From: Wurfbainia villosa
Lineage: Eukaryota > Streptophyta > Magnoliopsida > Zingiberales > Zingiberaceae
Direction of reading: 5' to 3'
Length of the DNA stretch: 64,000 nt
NCBI GenBank assembly: GCA_025175895.1
Contig: CM045993.1
Span: forward strand, 52,146,621 to 52,210,620
The notes below the pieces were generated by a model. It did not search any database, had not been told where the DNA came from, and worked only from the letters and a program-made list of their open reading frames with translations. Within the stretch, counting starts at the first letter, position 1. Each line of letters begins with the position of its first letter. Positions 10,851 through 22,078 of this stretch are shown here, one piece after another. The translations under genes were made by a program, and so were the position numbers.

Positions 10851-11253
10851 GAGTGAGAAATATTATTGTTTCAAGTTCTCCCCTTTGAGGTAACCTCCCC
10901 CTTGACCGAAGGTGAGTTCTTGAAAAATAATTTTTACTCCCCCTTAATAGTTGCTTAAGTAAACGGAATTACTTAATATAAAAGGTAATAATTTTGTTTA
11001 CTTTCTTCCCCTTTAATTTTGGAAATAATTTTGTTTACTTTCTTCCCCTTTAATTTTGGTTAATTTTGGTTACTTTTGTGACTTTCTCCCCCTTTTGCCT
11101 TAACTCAAAAAGTTTGTAAATATATTTTAGGGTTTGTAAGTCCAAGCAAGTTCCCAATATGATTTCTAAGGTAAGACTTAGGCTAATTTCATAAAAAGAA
11201 AAAATAGAGTACATATATAGAAAAATTTAAATCCTACTCTATTACGCACATAC
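10851..11253 (-). other. Element C post-pol spacer
   Basis: About 400 bp between RT and the repeat array. It shares the CCCCTTTGAGGTAACCTCCCCC block with element E (there at about 44330-44360, opposite strand). Relative to E about 195 bp, including the RNase H end, is missing. Nothing coding is seen. Confidence 0.6.
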
Positions 11254-12501
11254 CTAACTTTTAATGTTGTTAAAGATTAAGCTAAAGTCTTGGAGAGTGT
11301 GCTTCATCCACAGGAGCTGAGAGACACACTCACCCATCGCAACGTATTCAGCTTCGGTGGTAGATAAGGCAACGCAATGCTGCTTCCTACTGCACCAACT
11401 CACTAGACTCGAGCCGAGGATTTGACAACAACCACTCGTGCTCTTTCTATCGAGTTTACTACCGGCATAGTCGGAGTCGGAGTAGCCGATTAGATTAAAC
11501 TCGGTAGATCTAGGGTACCAAATACCTACGTTTAGCGTGCCCTTTAGATATCTAAGGATACGCTTGACTAGGGTTAGGTGAGACTCCTTGGCACAGGTTT
11601 GTAACCTTGCGCACATAATTACCGCGAATAAAATGTCGGGTCGGCTCGCGGTTAAGTATAGGAGACTTCCTATTGCGCTCCTATAGTATTTTAGGTCAAC
11701 GGGTTTTCCTTCTACATCTTCGTTTATATTAACATTAGTTGCCATAGGTGTATTGATTATTTTAGCATCTTGCATTCCAAATCGATTTATTAAGTCCTTA
11801 GTATATTTTTGTTGATGTAAATATATTCCATCTTTAGTTTGTTTAATTTGTAAACCTAAGAAGAAACTTAACTCTCCCACTAAATTCATTTCAAATTCAC
11901 TTTCCATAAGTGAGATGAATTCGTTTAGCAGGATCGAGTTGGTAGTTCCAAAAATTGTATCATCTACATAGATTTGGGCTATAAAGATTTCTTTTCCTAC
12001 GGTTTTAACGAATAAGGTTGGGTCGACTAAACCTTGGTTGAATCCTTTGGACTTAAGATAGATCGAAAGCCTTTCGTACCAAGCTCTTGGGGCTTGTTTG
12101 AGTCCATATAGGGCTTTCTTAAGTCTAAGGACATGGTCAGGTTTATCTAGATTTTCGAATCCGGGAGGTTGACTGACGTAAACTTCTTCCTTAATGTATC
12201 CATTCAAAAATGCTGACTTGACATCCATTTGAAACAATTTAAAACCTCGATGTGCAGCATATGCTAACAACATTCGGATGGACTCTAGTCTGGCTACGGG
12301 GGCGTAGGTCTCATCGTAATCTAAACCTTCGACTTGACTAAACCCTTTTGCGACTAACCTAGCTTTATTTCTAACTACTTCACCTTTATCATCAAGTTTA
12401 TTTCGAAATACCCACCTTGTTCCAATAATTGATTTTTCTTTAGGTGGTGGTACTAATTCCCAGACTTCATTTCTAGTGAATTGAGCTAGCTCTTCTTGCA
12501 T
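11254..12501 (-). CDS. pol: Element C reverse transcriptase-RNase H (long intact frame)
   Basis: 415 codons open without a stop: the polymerase that copies element RNA to DNA, with the N-terminal part of RNase H. RT landmarks: ELVPPPKEKSIIGTRWVF near the start, FQMDVKSAFLNG (first catalytic Asp), KALYGLKQAPRAWYERL and the active site IYVDDTIFG near residue 180. RNase H landmarks: YSDSDYAGSKLDRKSTSG and ALSTTEAEYVA. The Met start is internal; the natural protein is a polyprotein with integrase upstream. The frame ends in NNIKS and lacks the last ~70 residues of RNase H that element E retains, by a deletion. Likely still recognisable as RT but not a working pol. Confidence 0.9.
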   Translation of the reverse strand: MQEELAQFTRNEVWELVPPPKEKSIIGTRWVFRNKLDDKGEVVRNKARLVAKGFSQVEGLDYDETYAPVARLESIRMLLAYAAHRGFKLFQMDVKSAFLNGYIKEEVYVSQPPGFENLDKPDHVLRLKKALYGLKQAPRAWYERLSIYLKSKGFNQGLVDPTLFVKTVGKEIFIAQIYVDDTIFGTTNSILLNEFISLMESEFEMNLVGELSFFLGLQIKQTKDGIYLHQQKYTKDLINRFGMQDAKIINTPMATNVNINEDVEGKPVDLKYYRSAIGSLLYLTASRPDILFAVIMCARLQTCAKESHLTLVKRILRYLKGTLNVGIWYPRSTEFNLIGYSDSDYAGSKLDRKSTSGCCQILGSSLVSWCSRKQHCVALSTTEAEYVAMGECVSQLLWMKHTLQDFSLIFNNIKS

Positions 12502-12840
12502 AGCAATAATCCAGTCGGGATCAAGAAGTGCTTGTTCAATAGTTTTGGGTTCGATTTTGGAAATTAACGAGATTTGACTAAGGTTTCGATATGAAGCTCT
12601 AGTTCGAACCCTAAATTTGGATCACCTATAACTTGATTGATAGGATGATTTGTTTGAGTCTTAGTGTGACTCGGGTTAGGGTCATCTATCACTTGGTCGA
12701 TAGGATGACTTGGGTGAGTTCTAGTTTGACTTGGGTTAGAGTCATCTATCACTTGGTCGATAGGATGACTTGGGTTAGGACGAGATTCAAGTTCAAGATC
12801 AGTCGGGTTGCTATAAGTTGATTTGCTAGTTGGTTTTGTT
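12502..12840 (-). pseudogene. pol: Element C IN-RT linker with HPIDQVI repeats
   Basis: Polyprotein stretch between integrase and RT. It contains degenerate repeats of HPIDQVIGDPN (minus strand 12752-12600), matching the cleaner array in element E at 24050-24202. Broken by stops. Confidence 0.7.
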
Positions 12841-13700
12841 AAGGATTGAACGGGTTCGTGTCCTTCGTCAAAACTATATTAATGGTTTCTTCGACTCTAA
12901 GAGTGTCGTGATTGTATACCCTATAAGCTCTCTGGTGGTTGAGTATCCTAGAAAGGTTCGAGAGGTTTTGGATTTGAATTTCCTAGGTAATCCTTAGTGT
13001 TTAAGATATGTACCTTGCATCCAAATACTCTAAAGTACTTGATGTTCGGTATTTTATCGTGATAAATCTCGTCACGAGGTCTTTTGGTGCCTCTTTACCA
13101 TAAGGATCCTATTTTGGACATAGCAAGCAAGCCGTACTAACGGCCTCGCCCAAAATCTATCGGGTAGGTTATACTCGTTTAACATTGTCCTAGCGGCTTC
13201 TTGTAGGGTTCTATTTTTCCGTCGACTAACCCATTTTGTTGTGGGTTCTAGGACATGAAAACTCATGGTGGTATCCGTTTAGGTTACAGAGATCTGTAAA
13301 CCTGTGGTTTTCGAATTCACCACCATGATCGCTTCTAAGTCTTTTAATCTTAAGGTTCTTTTGATTTTCGATTAACCTACAAAGATTGATTAGTTGGTCT
13401 AGGGTATCATTTTTATGTTTGATAAACCTAACCTAAGTAAATCTAGAATAGTCGTCAATTATGACTAAGCAAAATTGACTACCATTGAGTGACTTAGCTC
13501 CATGTGAATCAAATAGATCCATGTGTAGGAGCTCAAGAACACTTTTGGTTCGTTCTTGATTAGTTAATTGATGTTGTGTCCTAGATTGTTTACCTTGTTG
13601 ACAAGCATTACATATTTTATTATCCAAGTTGTTTAGTTTAGGCAAGCCACTCTGACTCATCTTGTGGACGAGTCTTGGAGTGCAGTGTCAGTCTTATGCC
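12841..13700 (-). pseudogene. pol: Element C integrase (broken)
   Basis: Fragments of a Copia integrase on the minus strand. The first (13660-13433) has the Cys half of the zinc-binding domain (CNACQQGK), the HMDLFDSHG segment with the first catalytic Asp, and IIDDYSRF. The last (13266-13072) has NRTLQEAARTMLNEYNLPDRFWA. Around 13200-13220 the NGLVERKNRT motif, which holds the catalytic Glu, reads GAC instead of GAG and loses a base, so the active-site Glu codon is gone and the frame shifts. It would paste element DNA into chromosomes if intact. Confidence 0.82.
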
Positions 13701-14090
13701 ATAACCAAGATTCCTCTTGTGTCATAAGACACTTGGTTGAGGAGTTGGGTAAATTTATTGTGTAGATGTTGCTACTCCTAGTTCCTTTAAGTATTATTTT
13801 AGATGTTGCATTTATTTTGATTACGCATTCATTTTCTAGAAATATGACCTTATAATTGTTATCACACAATTGGCTTACACTAAGTAAATTATATTGAAAG
13901 TTTTCTACTAATAAGACATTTTGAATTGTAAAGTTAGAGTTGAGCTCAATATCACCTGATCCGATGATTTTGAGCTTGCTGTTATTTCCGAAGGCTACCG
14001 ATCCTTGTCGTTTGAATCGTAACCCGAAAATTTGAGTTGATCCCGGTCATGTGTCGGGAGCAACCAACATCAACATCCATTGATCCTACA
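13701..14090 (-). pseudogene. pol: Element C protease (broken)
   Basis: Aspartic protease region that cuts the polyprotein. The minus strand around 14080-14040 reads through VGCSRHMTG, the SIRE-type protease signature, but the preceding Asp-Ser-Gly is altered and a one-base loss shifts the frame relative to element E (DSGCSQHMT). Downstream CDNNYKVIFLENECVI and the Thr/Asn-rich tail are conserved. Inactive as it stands. Confidence 0.78.
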
Positions 14091-14154
14091 CATAAGGTAG
14101 TTGGATCGGATATTGGAATTACTAAAGGGTTGTTTGTAAGTTTTAAACCTAAAT

Positions 14155-14212
14155 CATCTCACCAATATCTACATGATCAAAACATGTTATTCCTATGTGT
14201 TATTGTGAGATG
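14155..14212 (-). other. Recurrent inverted pair (hairpin), element C
   Basis: CATCTCAC (14155-14162) and GTGAGATG (14205-14212) flank a 42-base loop. On the element strand the loop shares ACACATA and GATCATGTAGA with the matching copy in E (22570-22626). Arms identical in all intact copies. Confidence 0.72.
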
Positions 14213-14314
14213 ACTTTCAATTTTACTTGATTAATTTTAATGAATTTAAATTAACCAACATTAGGTTAGATTCGATTTAGTCTAAGCTCATCAAGTAATC
14301 TTTTCAAGAGATTA

Positions 14315-14383
14315 GCTTCCAGTGTCGTGGCGAGGCACGAGGCCTTCTTTGATCGGAACAACGACCACTTCCTTAGACAAAGC
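14315..14383 (-). other. ~70-bp block shared with elements E and J
   Basis: Contains GTCGTGGCGAGGCAC and GAGGCCTTCTTTGAT. Near-identical in element E (22398-22466) and in the leader of Angela-like element J (54267-54336), always in the same sense relative to the element. No recognisable function. Confidence 0.75.
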
Positions 14384-14543
14384 TAATTTCAAGAAATTGA
14401 TAACTCGACTTACTTGAGACTACGTCTTGGTCTAACTAGTTATTTTGAAAAGAGGCTCCCGAGGCTCAATCTTTTAGATTTTAGTTGGTTATGAGTCCTA
14501 TCTAACCATTCTAAAAATAAAGGAAAAACTAAGCATGCAATTT

Positions 14544-16147
14544 CTAAGACTTAACAAAATACATTTTGTATTGGCTCCCTGGACCATTGAATCGAGTGGG
14601 TCTATTCACATAGTGAATTTGGTCCTTGGGAACCCAATACATGTTAGATCCTAAAGTTGAAATCAAAGTGGTCTTAGGGACCCATGCTTGGACATTTTTC
14701 TTATGTTGGTTTACTATAGACATATATGACTTATTGGTTGTATTTGAGTTAAACCCGAGTCCGGCCTTGTTGTACACGGCCCTTTGTGATCCAAGTAAGA
14801 GGTCAAGTCCCTTGGATCCCAAAGTGAACCTTTCCAACGTGTTCCTAAGGTCTTCGACTTGTGTTTTCAAAAGCGAGTTCTCAACTTCAAGCTTTTCAAC
14901 TTGAGTTGAGTCCTCCTCTTGAATACGAGTAGTCGAAGAGGTTAGGGAGACCTCATGTTTGAGAAGGTTAACCTCCTCAATTAGGGTCTCGACCTTGGAC
15001 TCGGACTTAGCTAGTTTCTTATTTAAAAATTTAATTGCACCATACAAAGTATTAAGTAACGACCGACTTACCCTTAATGATTCTTTTGAACCGGATACGG
15101 ATCCGTGGCTTGTCTTGAATGGAAGCTCATCATCGGATTCGACTCGGACTCTTCTTCGGTTTGAGTCGTGCTCGGTCGCCATTAGAGCTTGGATATCGTC
15201 TTCTTCCTCCGACAACTCCTCCCAAGTAGCGTTTAGCGCTTTCTTGGGCTTTGATGCGTTATTCTTTAGCTTTGGGCACTCGGACGTGCTGTGACCGAAC
15301 TCACACAGCATCTAAAATTAGAAGTATTTGAATTAGGTTTAGGCTTACCTTGAGTTGTTGGTCGTTTCGTCTCTTGATCATCTTCCAACTAGATTGACTA
15401 GTTCGATTCTAGTTCGGAGTCTACTTCCGATTCGGACTCGACTTCTTCCTTCGGGGGTGGCTTGCTTGCGGGCTTCTTCTTCTTGGAACCTGCAACTAAC
15501 GCAATACTCTTCTCGGCCTGGACCACGTTAGTTTGCTCATGTAATTCAAGTTCCGAAAACAATTCGTCTAACCTAATTTTAGAAAGGTCCTTGGAGACCT
15601 TGTAGGCATCGACCATGGATGCCCACAAGGTGGTCCTAGGAAACGAGTTAAGAGAATACCTGATAAGGTCGCGATTCTCGACCTTTTGTCCGATGGCATG
15701 GAGTTGGTTGACGATGTCTTGGATACGAGCATGTAGTTGAGTTATGCGGTCTCTTTTCCTGCATTTTCAAGTTATACAATTTATTTAAAAGTAAATCTCT
15801 TTTACATACCTTCGTGTCGTCGCCTTGCGTAGTTCCACTAGCTTGGTCCATAAGTCCTTTGCACTAATGAAGGGGCCGACGCGGTTGAGCTCTTCCTTGG
15901 ACAACCCACATTGCAAGATTTGAGTTGCCTTGGCATCGGCTTCTACTTGTTTTTTCATGAAATTTGACCATTGATCGTAACCCAAAGATTCACCATCTTC
16001 ATTAATAGGAAGTGTGAAACCGGTTTGGATTACGATCCACATCTCGATTTGGGTTTTAAGAAAGCATTCCATCCGACCCTTCCAATAACGAAAGTCATTA
16101 CGTTGTAAAACGGGGTCGGGCGTGCTAAACCCTTCGAGATGGGCCAT
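14544..16147 (-). pseudogene. gag: Element C gag (broken)
   Basis: SIRE-like Gag on the minus strand. The start at 16147 (MAHLEGFST) is followed by NDFRYWKGRMECFLKTQIEMW, matching element E. The first part runs to 15785, then frameshifts separate it from 15628-15398 (KLHEQ-rich part, Lys/Glu tail) and from the last 256-codon section 15311-14544. At 15311 the zinc knuckle is damaged: the first Cys pair is lost by a small deletion, leaving CEFGHSTSECP. The C-terminal section has a coiled coil and ends in YWVPKDQIHYV. It would form the particle shell if intact. Confidence 0.85.
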
Positions 16148-16507
16148 TTAAAAACAAGAAGAAGAACGGCGATTTAAAAGAATCTTGCAAAACACACACG
16201 AAAGAATATTCCAAGACTTTCGCCTTGGATTAGTAGTGCGAAGTAAAAAGATATATAAAATGTAACTTGTAAAAAGAAATAAACAATCAAATGCGAATGT
16301 CATTGAAGTTCCGGAGGACAACCTTACTCGGGATCTAACCCGAAGGACAACCTGATCCGGATCCTAAAGCCTCTCATGCAATTCTATATGTAGGAGAAGA
16401 TAAGCAAGGGAAATCATGATACGAAAACAGAAATAAAGAAATAAAAAATCTTTAAAAAAAAAGAACAACAAAGCTAGATTGGTGGTTTCACCGAATCTTA
16501 GCGCCCC
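16148..16507 (-). other. Element C leader
   Basis: Untranslated region between primer site and gag. AT-rich, with no coding signal and no repeat of note. Confidence 0.7.
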
Positions 16508-16523
16508 CGGCTCTGATACCAAT
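16508..16523 (-). other. Primer-binding site of element C
   Basis: Minus strand ATTGGTATCAGAGCCG, complementary to initiator-Met tRNA, next to the LTR end at 16524. Confidence 0.93.
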
Positions 16524-17926
16524 TGTTGGATCGAAAGTGTCGCTAGAGGGGGGGGGGTGAATAGCGATACGGTGTCGTTAAAAACTTTTGCAATAAGTAA
16601 AAAGCAAGTAGAGAATGCACAGCGGAAATATAAAGTAGAAAAGATATTTTTACGTGGTTCACAATCTTTCGATTGCTAATCCACGGCCCTAGTGATCCTT
16701 GATCACGTACGGAGGGCAATTCACTAAAACCACTCCTCGTCGTTGGAAGTAGGAGCAACGATTACAAAAAGAAATCAAGGCAAAGGGACACTCCCCCTTT
16801 CCTTGTTACGATTAAAGCACAAAGACAATTTAAAGAAGTAGAACTTAAATAAATATACCGACAACTCTTATAAGTAGAAGATGTAGCTTTTCGTTATCGT
16901 GGCGACTTCGTCGTAGCAAATGTGAGTAGTAGTAGCGGCGTTACGACGGCGTGTTGAGAGCTCTTGAATTCTTGTTATTTGCTTGGCTTGAACATGTCTA
17001 TTTATGGATATTGATCTATGAATTTAGACATAGGTAGTGTCCAAGGTGAGGTTCTTATCCCCAAGACTTGTTCATCCACATCCTTTGACTCAAGGATGAG
17101 GTGTTTCATCCAACCACCTTGTGCCACCTCCAACCTCCTTGTGCGCCAACTCAAGGATGAGGTGTTTCATCCAACCACCTTGTGCCACCTCCAACCTCCT
17201 TGGGCGCCAACTTGAGGATGAGGTGTTTCATCCAACCACCTTGTGCCACCTCCAACCTCCTTGGGCGCCAACTTGAGGATGAGGTGTTTCATCCAACCAC
17301 CTTGTGCCACCTCCAACCTCCTTGGGCGCCAACTTGTTGGAGCCATTCAACTTGTGCCACATCATGGGAGCCAACCATCTTGTGCCAACTCACCTTATCT
17401 TGGGCGTCCACCACAAGGAAGCTTGGTGATGGTTTGGATGTCCACCTTGATGCCACATCACCCTTTGTACCAAAACACGAGTCAAGTCCAAATTCACCCC
17501 CTTGAAATTCGAGCTCTTCTCGAGGCTGGAACTTGACTAGCAGTTGACTGTAGTCAAAGGGTTTTGGACTGCAGTACAAGTTAGCTTAAAATATAAAGTA
17601 CGATGGTTCTAACCATTTGATCTCGACCTAGACCTTCCATTGGAGGTATTGGGTCGGATCTACGCTTAACGACCTTGCTTCGCTTTCACACGAGCTTACC
17701 TTGTAGCCTCGCTTCCGGTCTTCACCCGAGTACCTCGGCTTCCTCCGAAGTCCCTCTGGCGTTGCCCGACCACCTCGGTTCCCACCGGGTGTCGCAGACC
17801 TTCCGCTCAACTTTAGCATTTCTGCACACTTAATTGAGCTCGTAAGATAACAAATATACCCTTAACTATTGAGCCTTTTGCCATAATCAAAATACCGGTT
17901 CGACTTTGGTGCCCACTGCACCAACA
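16524..17926 (-). repeat. 5' LTR of element C
   Basis: 1403 bp, nearly identical to 9095-10494, with the same 61-bp array (17091-17334). Followed by CCCCT (17927-17931), the target duplication. Confidence 0.94.
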
Positions 17927-19006
17927 CCCCTTTGGCATACATCAAAATCAAAATTAAGTCTTAGATGTCACAACTTTAAAGCTGAGAGTCTAAAGTGTTT
18001 TAAACATGAGAATTTAATAAAAATGTTTAAGTTTTGAAATCAATCCTCTCCCTATATTGACTATAGTTTTCTTCATATAAAAAAAGTATATCTCCATTTA
18101 TAAAAATTTACAAAAGATTAAATCCAAATAAAACATATTTTCAAATTCTAAAATTTTCAAAAATTTTAAAATTTTCTATCTCTCCCTACATATTAAAAAC
18201 TTTCAAAATTTCTAACTCCCCCTGAATAATATCTTATTTTCAAAATCCAAAAATTTTCAAAATGTTCTCCCCATGAATAATATCATATTTTCAAAATCCA
18301 AAAATTTTCAAAAAATTTCAAAATTTTCTCCCCCTGAATAATATCATATTTTTAAAATCTGAAAATTTTCAAAAAATTTCAAAATTTTCTCCACCTAAAT
18401 AATATCATATTTTAAAAATCCAAATATTTTCAAAAATTTTCAAAATTTTCTCTGCCTGAATAATATCATATTTTCAAAATTTTAAGATGATGCAAAAATG
18501 ATAGGAAATATGTCCAAGCATGAATTTTCAAATATTATATATATATACACATCTAAAAATCATCCTTAAAGCAAATGTCCAACTCTTTACTAGCTTAAAT
18601 GATATAGAACTAACCATTAAGCTTTGAATTAGAGTTAGTCACTGAAGTGATCGATTTGCTCTTGTAAACTCTGTTTTGGTTCATGTCGATGGACTTGATC
18701 TACATCTGGAACCAAAAGTTCAGTTCTAATATCTTATGCCCATCTTTGTGGCTCAATACATAAATAGGTAATCCTAAGTATTTGTGAGATACGAAGGCTT
18801 TCTTATAACTATAGGATCATGAAGTATAAATTTCCTAGATTGATTTTTAACTTTTCTTTAAAAATAATATTATATAACTTTTCAAAATCAATTTAAGTAA
18901 TGAGTATGAAAACAACCTAGTCTACCAAGCATAAATGAATTCTCATACAAGATTTAAAAATTATTAAATTTATTAAGTTCAAATAGTAACATGTGACATA
19001 ACACTC
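17927..19006 (-). other. Element D interior: post-ORF region
   Basis: Non-coding interior of the old minus-strand element D. At 18216-18480 there are about five ~61-bp AT-rich units starting CTCCCCCTGAATAATATC. A degenerate copy of the CATCTCAC hairpin lies about 18741-18791 (minus strand TATCTCAC ... AGATG) and is followed by GGTTCCAGATGTAGAT, shared with element E at about 25972. This places D in the same family group as E and F. Confidence 0.6.
18216..18480 (-). repeat. ~61-bp AT-rich tandem repeat in D
   Basis: Five units of CTCCCCCTGAATAATATCAT followed by A/T-rich TTTTCAAAAATTTT runs. No coding content. Confidence 0.75.
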
Positions 19007-19243
19007 CTAGTCAGTAGATGAAGGTGGATGAGGAGGAGGACCCATGCCCCAAGACTTAAGAAGCTCCATCATCTCTCGATGATCCTCTCTCTGCGCCTGC
19101 AATATCTGCATCATCTCAAGATGTTGTTGCTCCTGGCGCTACATCGCATCCTCTAACCTGGATAATCTCTCTACTACGGTAGAAGGTGCTGGAAGCCCAA
19201 GAAATGGTGATAGACTATCAAATCCTAGGGCTTCCTGATGCTC
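19007..19243 (-). pseudogene. Element D extra ORF, C-terminal part
   Basis: Minus-strand frame ending TAG at 19007-19009. It reads a Leu-rich segment, then coiled-coil-like LEDAM, an in-frame TAG, RQEQQHLEMM...DHREMMELLKSW and a Pro-rich end GMGPPPHPPSSTD. The same ending (Glu-Met-Met, Trp, then PPPPPPS) closes the extra ORF of element F (41165-41246). Element E is inserted upstream at 19244, and the frame continues at 45577-45683 with PEPEQVHEPEIDPDHHF. Function unknown; probably the tail of a Transposase_32-like plant transposon protein. Confidence 0.6.
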
Positions 19244-20326
19244 ATGTTGGTGCAGTAGGCACCTGAATCGAACCTGAGTTTTGATCATAGCAAATACACA
19301 AAGTTAAATTCATTTTGTTATCTCACGAGCTGAACTAAGTGTGTAGGAATGCTAGGCTAAGCTGAAAGTCTGCGACACTCGGAGGAAACCGTTGTGGTCG
19401 GGAGACACCGGGAGGACTTCGGAGGGAGCCGAAGAACTCAGGTGAAGACCAGAAGCGAAGCTTCAAAGGTAAAAGGTTGAGGTAAGCTCGTCTGAGTGAG
19501 CGTAAGTAAGGTCGTGTCCGCCATACGGGGATGTCCTTAGGCGACGATCCGACTAAGACATCCAATGGAAGGTCTATGTTGAGATCGGACGATAAGTAGC
19601 TATCAAACTCACTTATATATGTTTCATTTTTGAGCTAACTTTCAATGCATCAAGAAATCCTGAGGATCAGTCGACTGACAGCTTCCTTCAGTCGACTGAT
19701 GTTGGCATCAGTCGACTAATGGTCAAGGATCGGCCTCGAGGAGAGTCAAAGCTTATCACCATTTCTCAAGGGCTAGGTGGCATCACCTCATGAAACTTCA
19801 TCTCAATGATTAGGGTTTCTCAAGGCTATAAAATAAGGGGTTCTCCACACCATTTTCATCATCAAAAAGCTCTCCAAAAGCCTTCGCAACGCCACGACTC
19901 TCCGACGACTCTACGACGATGAAATTCTAATACTCTGATGATCAAAGCTTGAGTTCTTATTCTTCTTTCATCGGTATAAGCTTAATTTAGTTTGTCTATT
20001 TTAAATACTTGTATTAGTCTTTTTGTCTTGAAGCTTTTTGCCATAATGAGGAGAGGGGGAGTGTCCCTCTACCTCGAGTTTTTGCATTTTCTTGTACTCG
20101 CTTACTCTTACCTCCAACGAAGAGGAGAATTTTAGTGATTTGCTCTCCGTACATGGTCTAGGACCATTAGGGCCTTGGATTAGCAGGCGAAGGCTATGAA
20201 CCAAGTAAAAACAAAAGTGTTCTATTTACTTTTCTGCTATGCACTCTTTTCTTAATCGAACAAATTCAAAAAATTGTCTTACGCTATTCACCCCCCCCCC
20301 CTTCTAGTGCTCAAATCGATCCAACA
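19244..20326 (+). repeat. 5' LTR of element E
   Basis: 1083 bp from TGTTGGTGCAGTAGGCACC to GATCCAACA. TATA-like CTATAAAATA at about 19827-19835. Three CAGTCGACTGA-type motifs at about 19666-19720. Ends with the C-run typical of this group. Confidence 0.93.
19827..19835 (+). promoter_or_regulatory. TATA-like box of E 5' LTR
   Basis: TATAAAATA, preceded by CAAGGC and followed by a C/T-rich start region; the 3' LTR has the same context with TATAAAAAA near 45100. Probable LTR promoter. Confidence 0.6.
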
Positions 20327-20341
20327 AGTAGTATCAGAGCC
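20327..20341 (+). other. Primer-binding site of element E
   Basis: AGTAGTATCAGAGCC follows the LTR. One base differs from the usual AGTGGTATCAGAGCC, presumably by later mutation. Confidence 0.88.
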
Positions 20342-20532
20342 GGGGGCGCTACGATTTGGTGAAACCACCAATCTAGCAATTCCTTATAGATTCTTTTTCT
20401 TTTTATTTTTGGTTTTACGATCTTTTCATTTTGTTTCATTTCGTTTTCCTGCACTACTAATCCAAGACCAAATTCTTAGTACATTCGCTTATTTTTGTCG
20501 TTGCAAGGTACTTGTTTTCCTTATTTTCTTAA

Positions 20533-22078
20533 ATGGCCCATCTTGAAGGGTTTAGCACCGTTCGACCTCCATTTTACAATGGAGATGACTTCCATTATTG
20601 GAAGGGTCGGATGGAGTGCTTCTTAAAGACCCAAATCGAGATGTGGATCGTAATCCAAACCGGATTCACGCTTCCTACTAATGAAGTAGGTGAATCGTTG
20701 GATTACGATCAATGGAAGAACGCCATGAAAAGACAAGTGGAAGCTGACACCAAGGTGACCCAAATCTTACAATGCGGCTTGTCCAAAGAGGAGTTAAACC
20801 GCGTCGGCCCCTTTATTAGCGCAAAAGATCCATGGACTAAACTCATAGAGCTGCATGAAGGAACCGACGATGCAAAGGTATGTAAACGTGATTTTCTTTT
20901 CAATAAGTTATATAATCTTAAGATGTAAGAACACGAGATGACAACACAACTACACGCTCGATGCCATCGGACAAAAGGTCGATAATCAAGACCTTATAAG
21001 GTATGCTTTAAATGCTTTCCCTAGGACTACCTTGTGGGCATCCATGGTCGATGCCTACAAGGTCTCTAAGGACCTTTAAAAAATTAGACTAGATGAATTA
21101 TTTTCTGAATTTGAACTTCATGAATAGTCTAATTTGGTTCCTGAGAAAGGTATTGCCTTACTTGCAGGTTCAAAGAAGAAGCCCGCAACCAAACCACCCC
21201 CTAAGGAAGAGGACGAGTACGAGTCAGAGGTAGACCTTGAGATGGAAACCGAACTAGTGAATCTAGTTTGGAAGATGATCAAGAGTGGAAGATGACCCAT
21301 CAATCAAGGTAAATCTAAACCTAATTATAATTTTAGATGTTTTGAATGTAACAAGTTCGGACACATCAAGTCGGAGTGTCCGAAACTCAAGAACAAAGAA
21401 CCCAAGTCCAAGAAAGTGCTTAACGCTACTTGGGAAGAATTGTCAGAGGAGGAAGACGACGATCTCATCTTCATGGCCAAGTCGACCGAGCCCGAACAAG
21501 ACTCCGAACCCGAGGAAGAGTCTGAGTTTGGATCCGACAATGAGTCACTATTCAAGACAAGTCACGAATACGCATCTGGTTCAAAAGGGTCACTTAAGGT
21601 AAGTCGATCTTTGCTTAGCACTTTATACAATGCAATTAAATTCTTAACTAGAAAGTTAGCTCAGTCTGAGTCCAAGGTCGAGACCTTAGTTAAGGAGGTT
21701 AAACTCCTTAAACACGAGGTCTCCCTAACCTCTTCGACTAGCCAAGTTCAAAAGGAGGACTCAACTCGAGTTGAAAAGCTCGAAGTTGAGAACTCACTTT
21801 TGAAAAGTCAAGTCAAAGATCTTAGGTATATGTTGGAAAGGTTCACTTTGGGATCCAAGGGACTTGACCTCTTACTTGGATCGCAAAGGGCCATGTACAA
21901 CAAGGTCGGGCTTGGGTTTAGCTCAAATACGACTAACAAGTCGTATATGTCGATTACAAGTCAAAATGAAAAACATGTCCAAGCTTGGGTCCCTAAGACC
22001 ATTTTGATTTCTAAATTAGGATCTAACAAGTACTAGATTCCCAAGGACCAAATCTACTATGTGGAAAGATCGAACTGA
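20533..22078 (+). pseudogene. gag: Element E gag (broken)
   Basis: SIRE-like Gag. ATG at 20533 opens MAHLEGFSTVRPPFYNGDDF, then YWKGRMECFLKTQIEMW. A TAA at 20926-20928 ends the first 131 codons; frameshifts follow before the zinc knuckle CFECNKFGHIKSECP (21338-21379). From there an open frame of over 200 codons carries an acidic Ser-rich part, a Leu-zipper-like coiled coil (about 21640-21840) and the stretch LERFTLGSKGLDLLLGSQR. A TAG at 22034-22036 replaces the Trp of the terminal motif WVPKDQI, seen intact in element C; the frame then closes at 22076-22078. Confidence 0.86.

Larger units (their letters stand above)
14091..14543 (-). other. Element C gag-pro gap, non-coding with shared motifs
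   Basis: About 450 bp with no long frame between the gag and protease parts, as in element E. It holds the inverted pair at 14155-14212 and the ~70-bp cross-family block at 14315-14383. The protease side begins with TATGTGTAG then GATCAATGG on the minus strand, which looks like an intron acceptor. Confidence 0.65.
9095..17926 (-). mobile_element. Element C: SIRE-like Copia retrotransposon
   Basis: Full-length insertion of 8832 bp on the minus strand. Both LTRs, primer site, polypurine tract, gag, protease, integrase and RT-RNase H are present in the order gag-pro-IN-RT-RH, which is the Copia order. The 5-bp duplication CCCCT is perfect (9090-9094 and 17927-17931). The two LTRs are nearly identical over the first ~240 bases (two substitutions and a one-base length change in a G-run), so this is a comparatively recent insertion; yet gag, protease and integrase already carry frameshifts. 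It is therefore not autonomous now, although its RT frame is long and clean. Confidence 0.95.

Noticed and set aside
14959..15294. 111-codon plus-strand Ser-rich frame
   Set aside because: Antisense of the coiled-coil and acidic part of the C gag.
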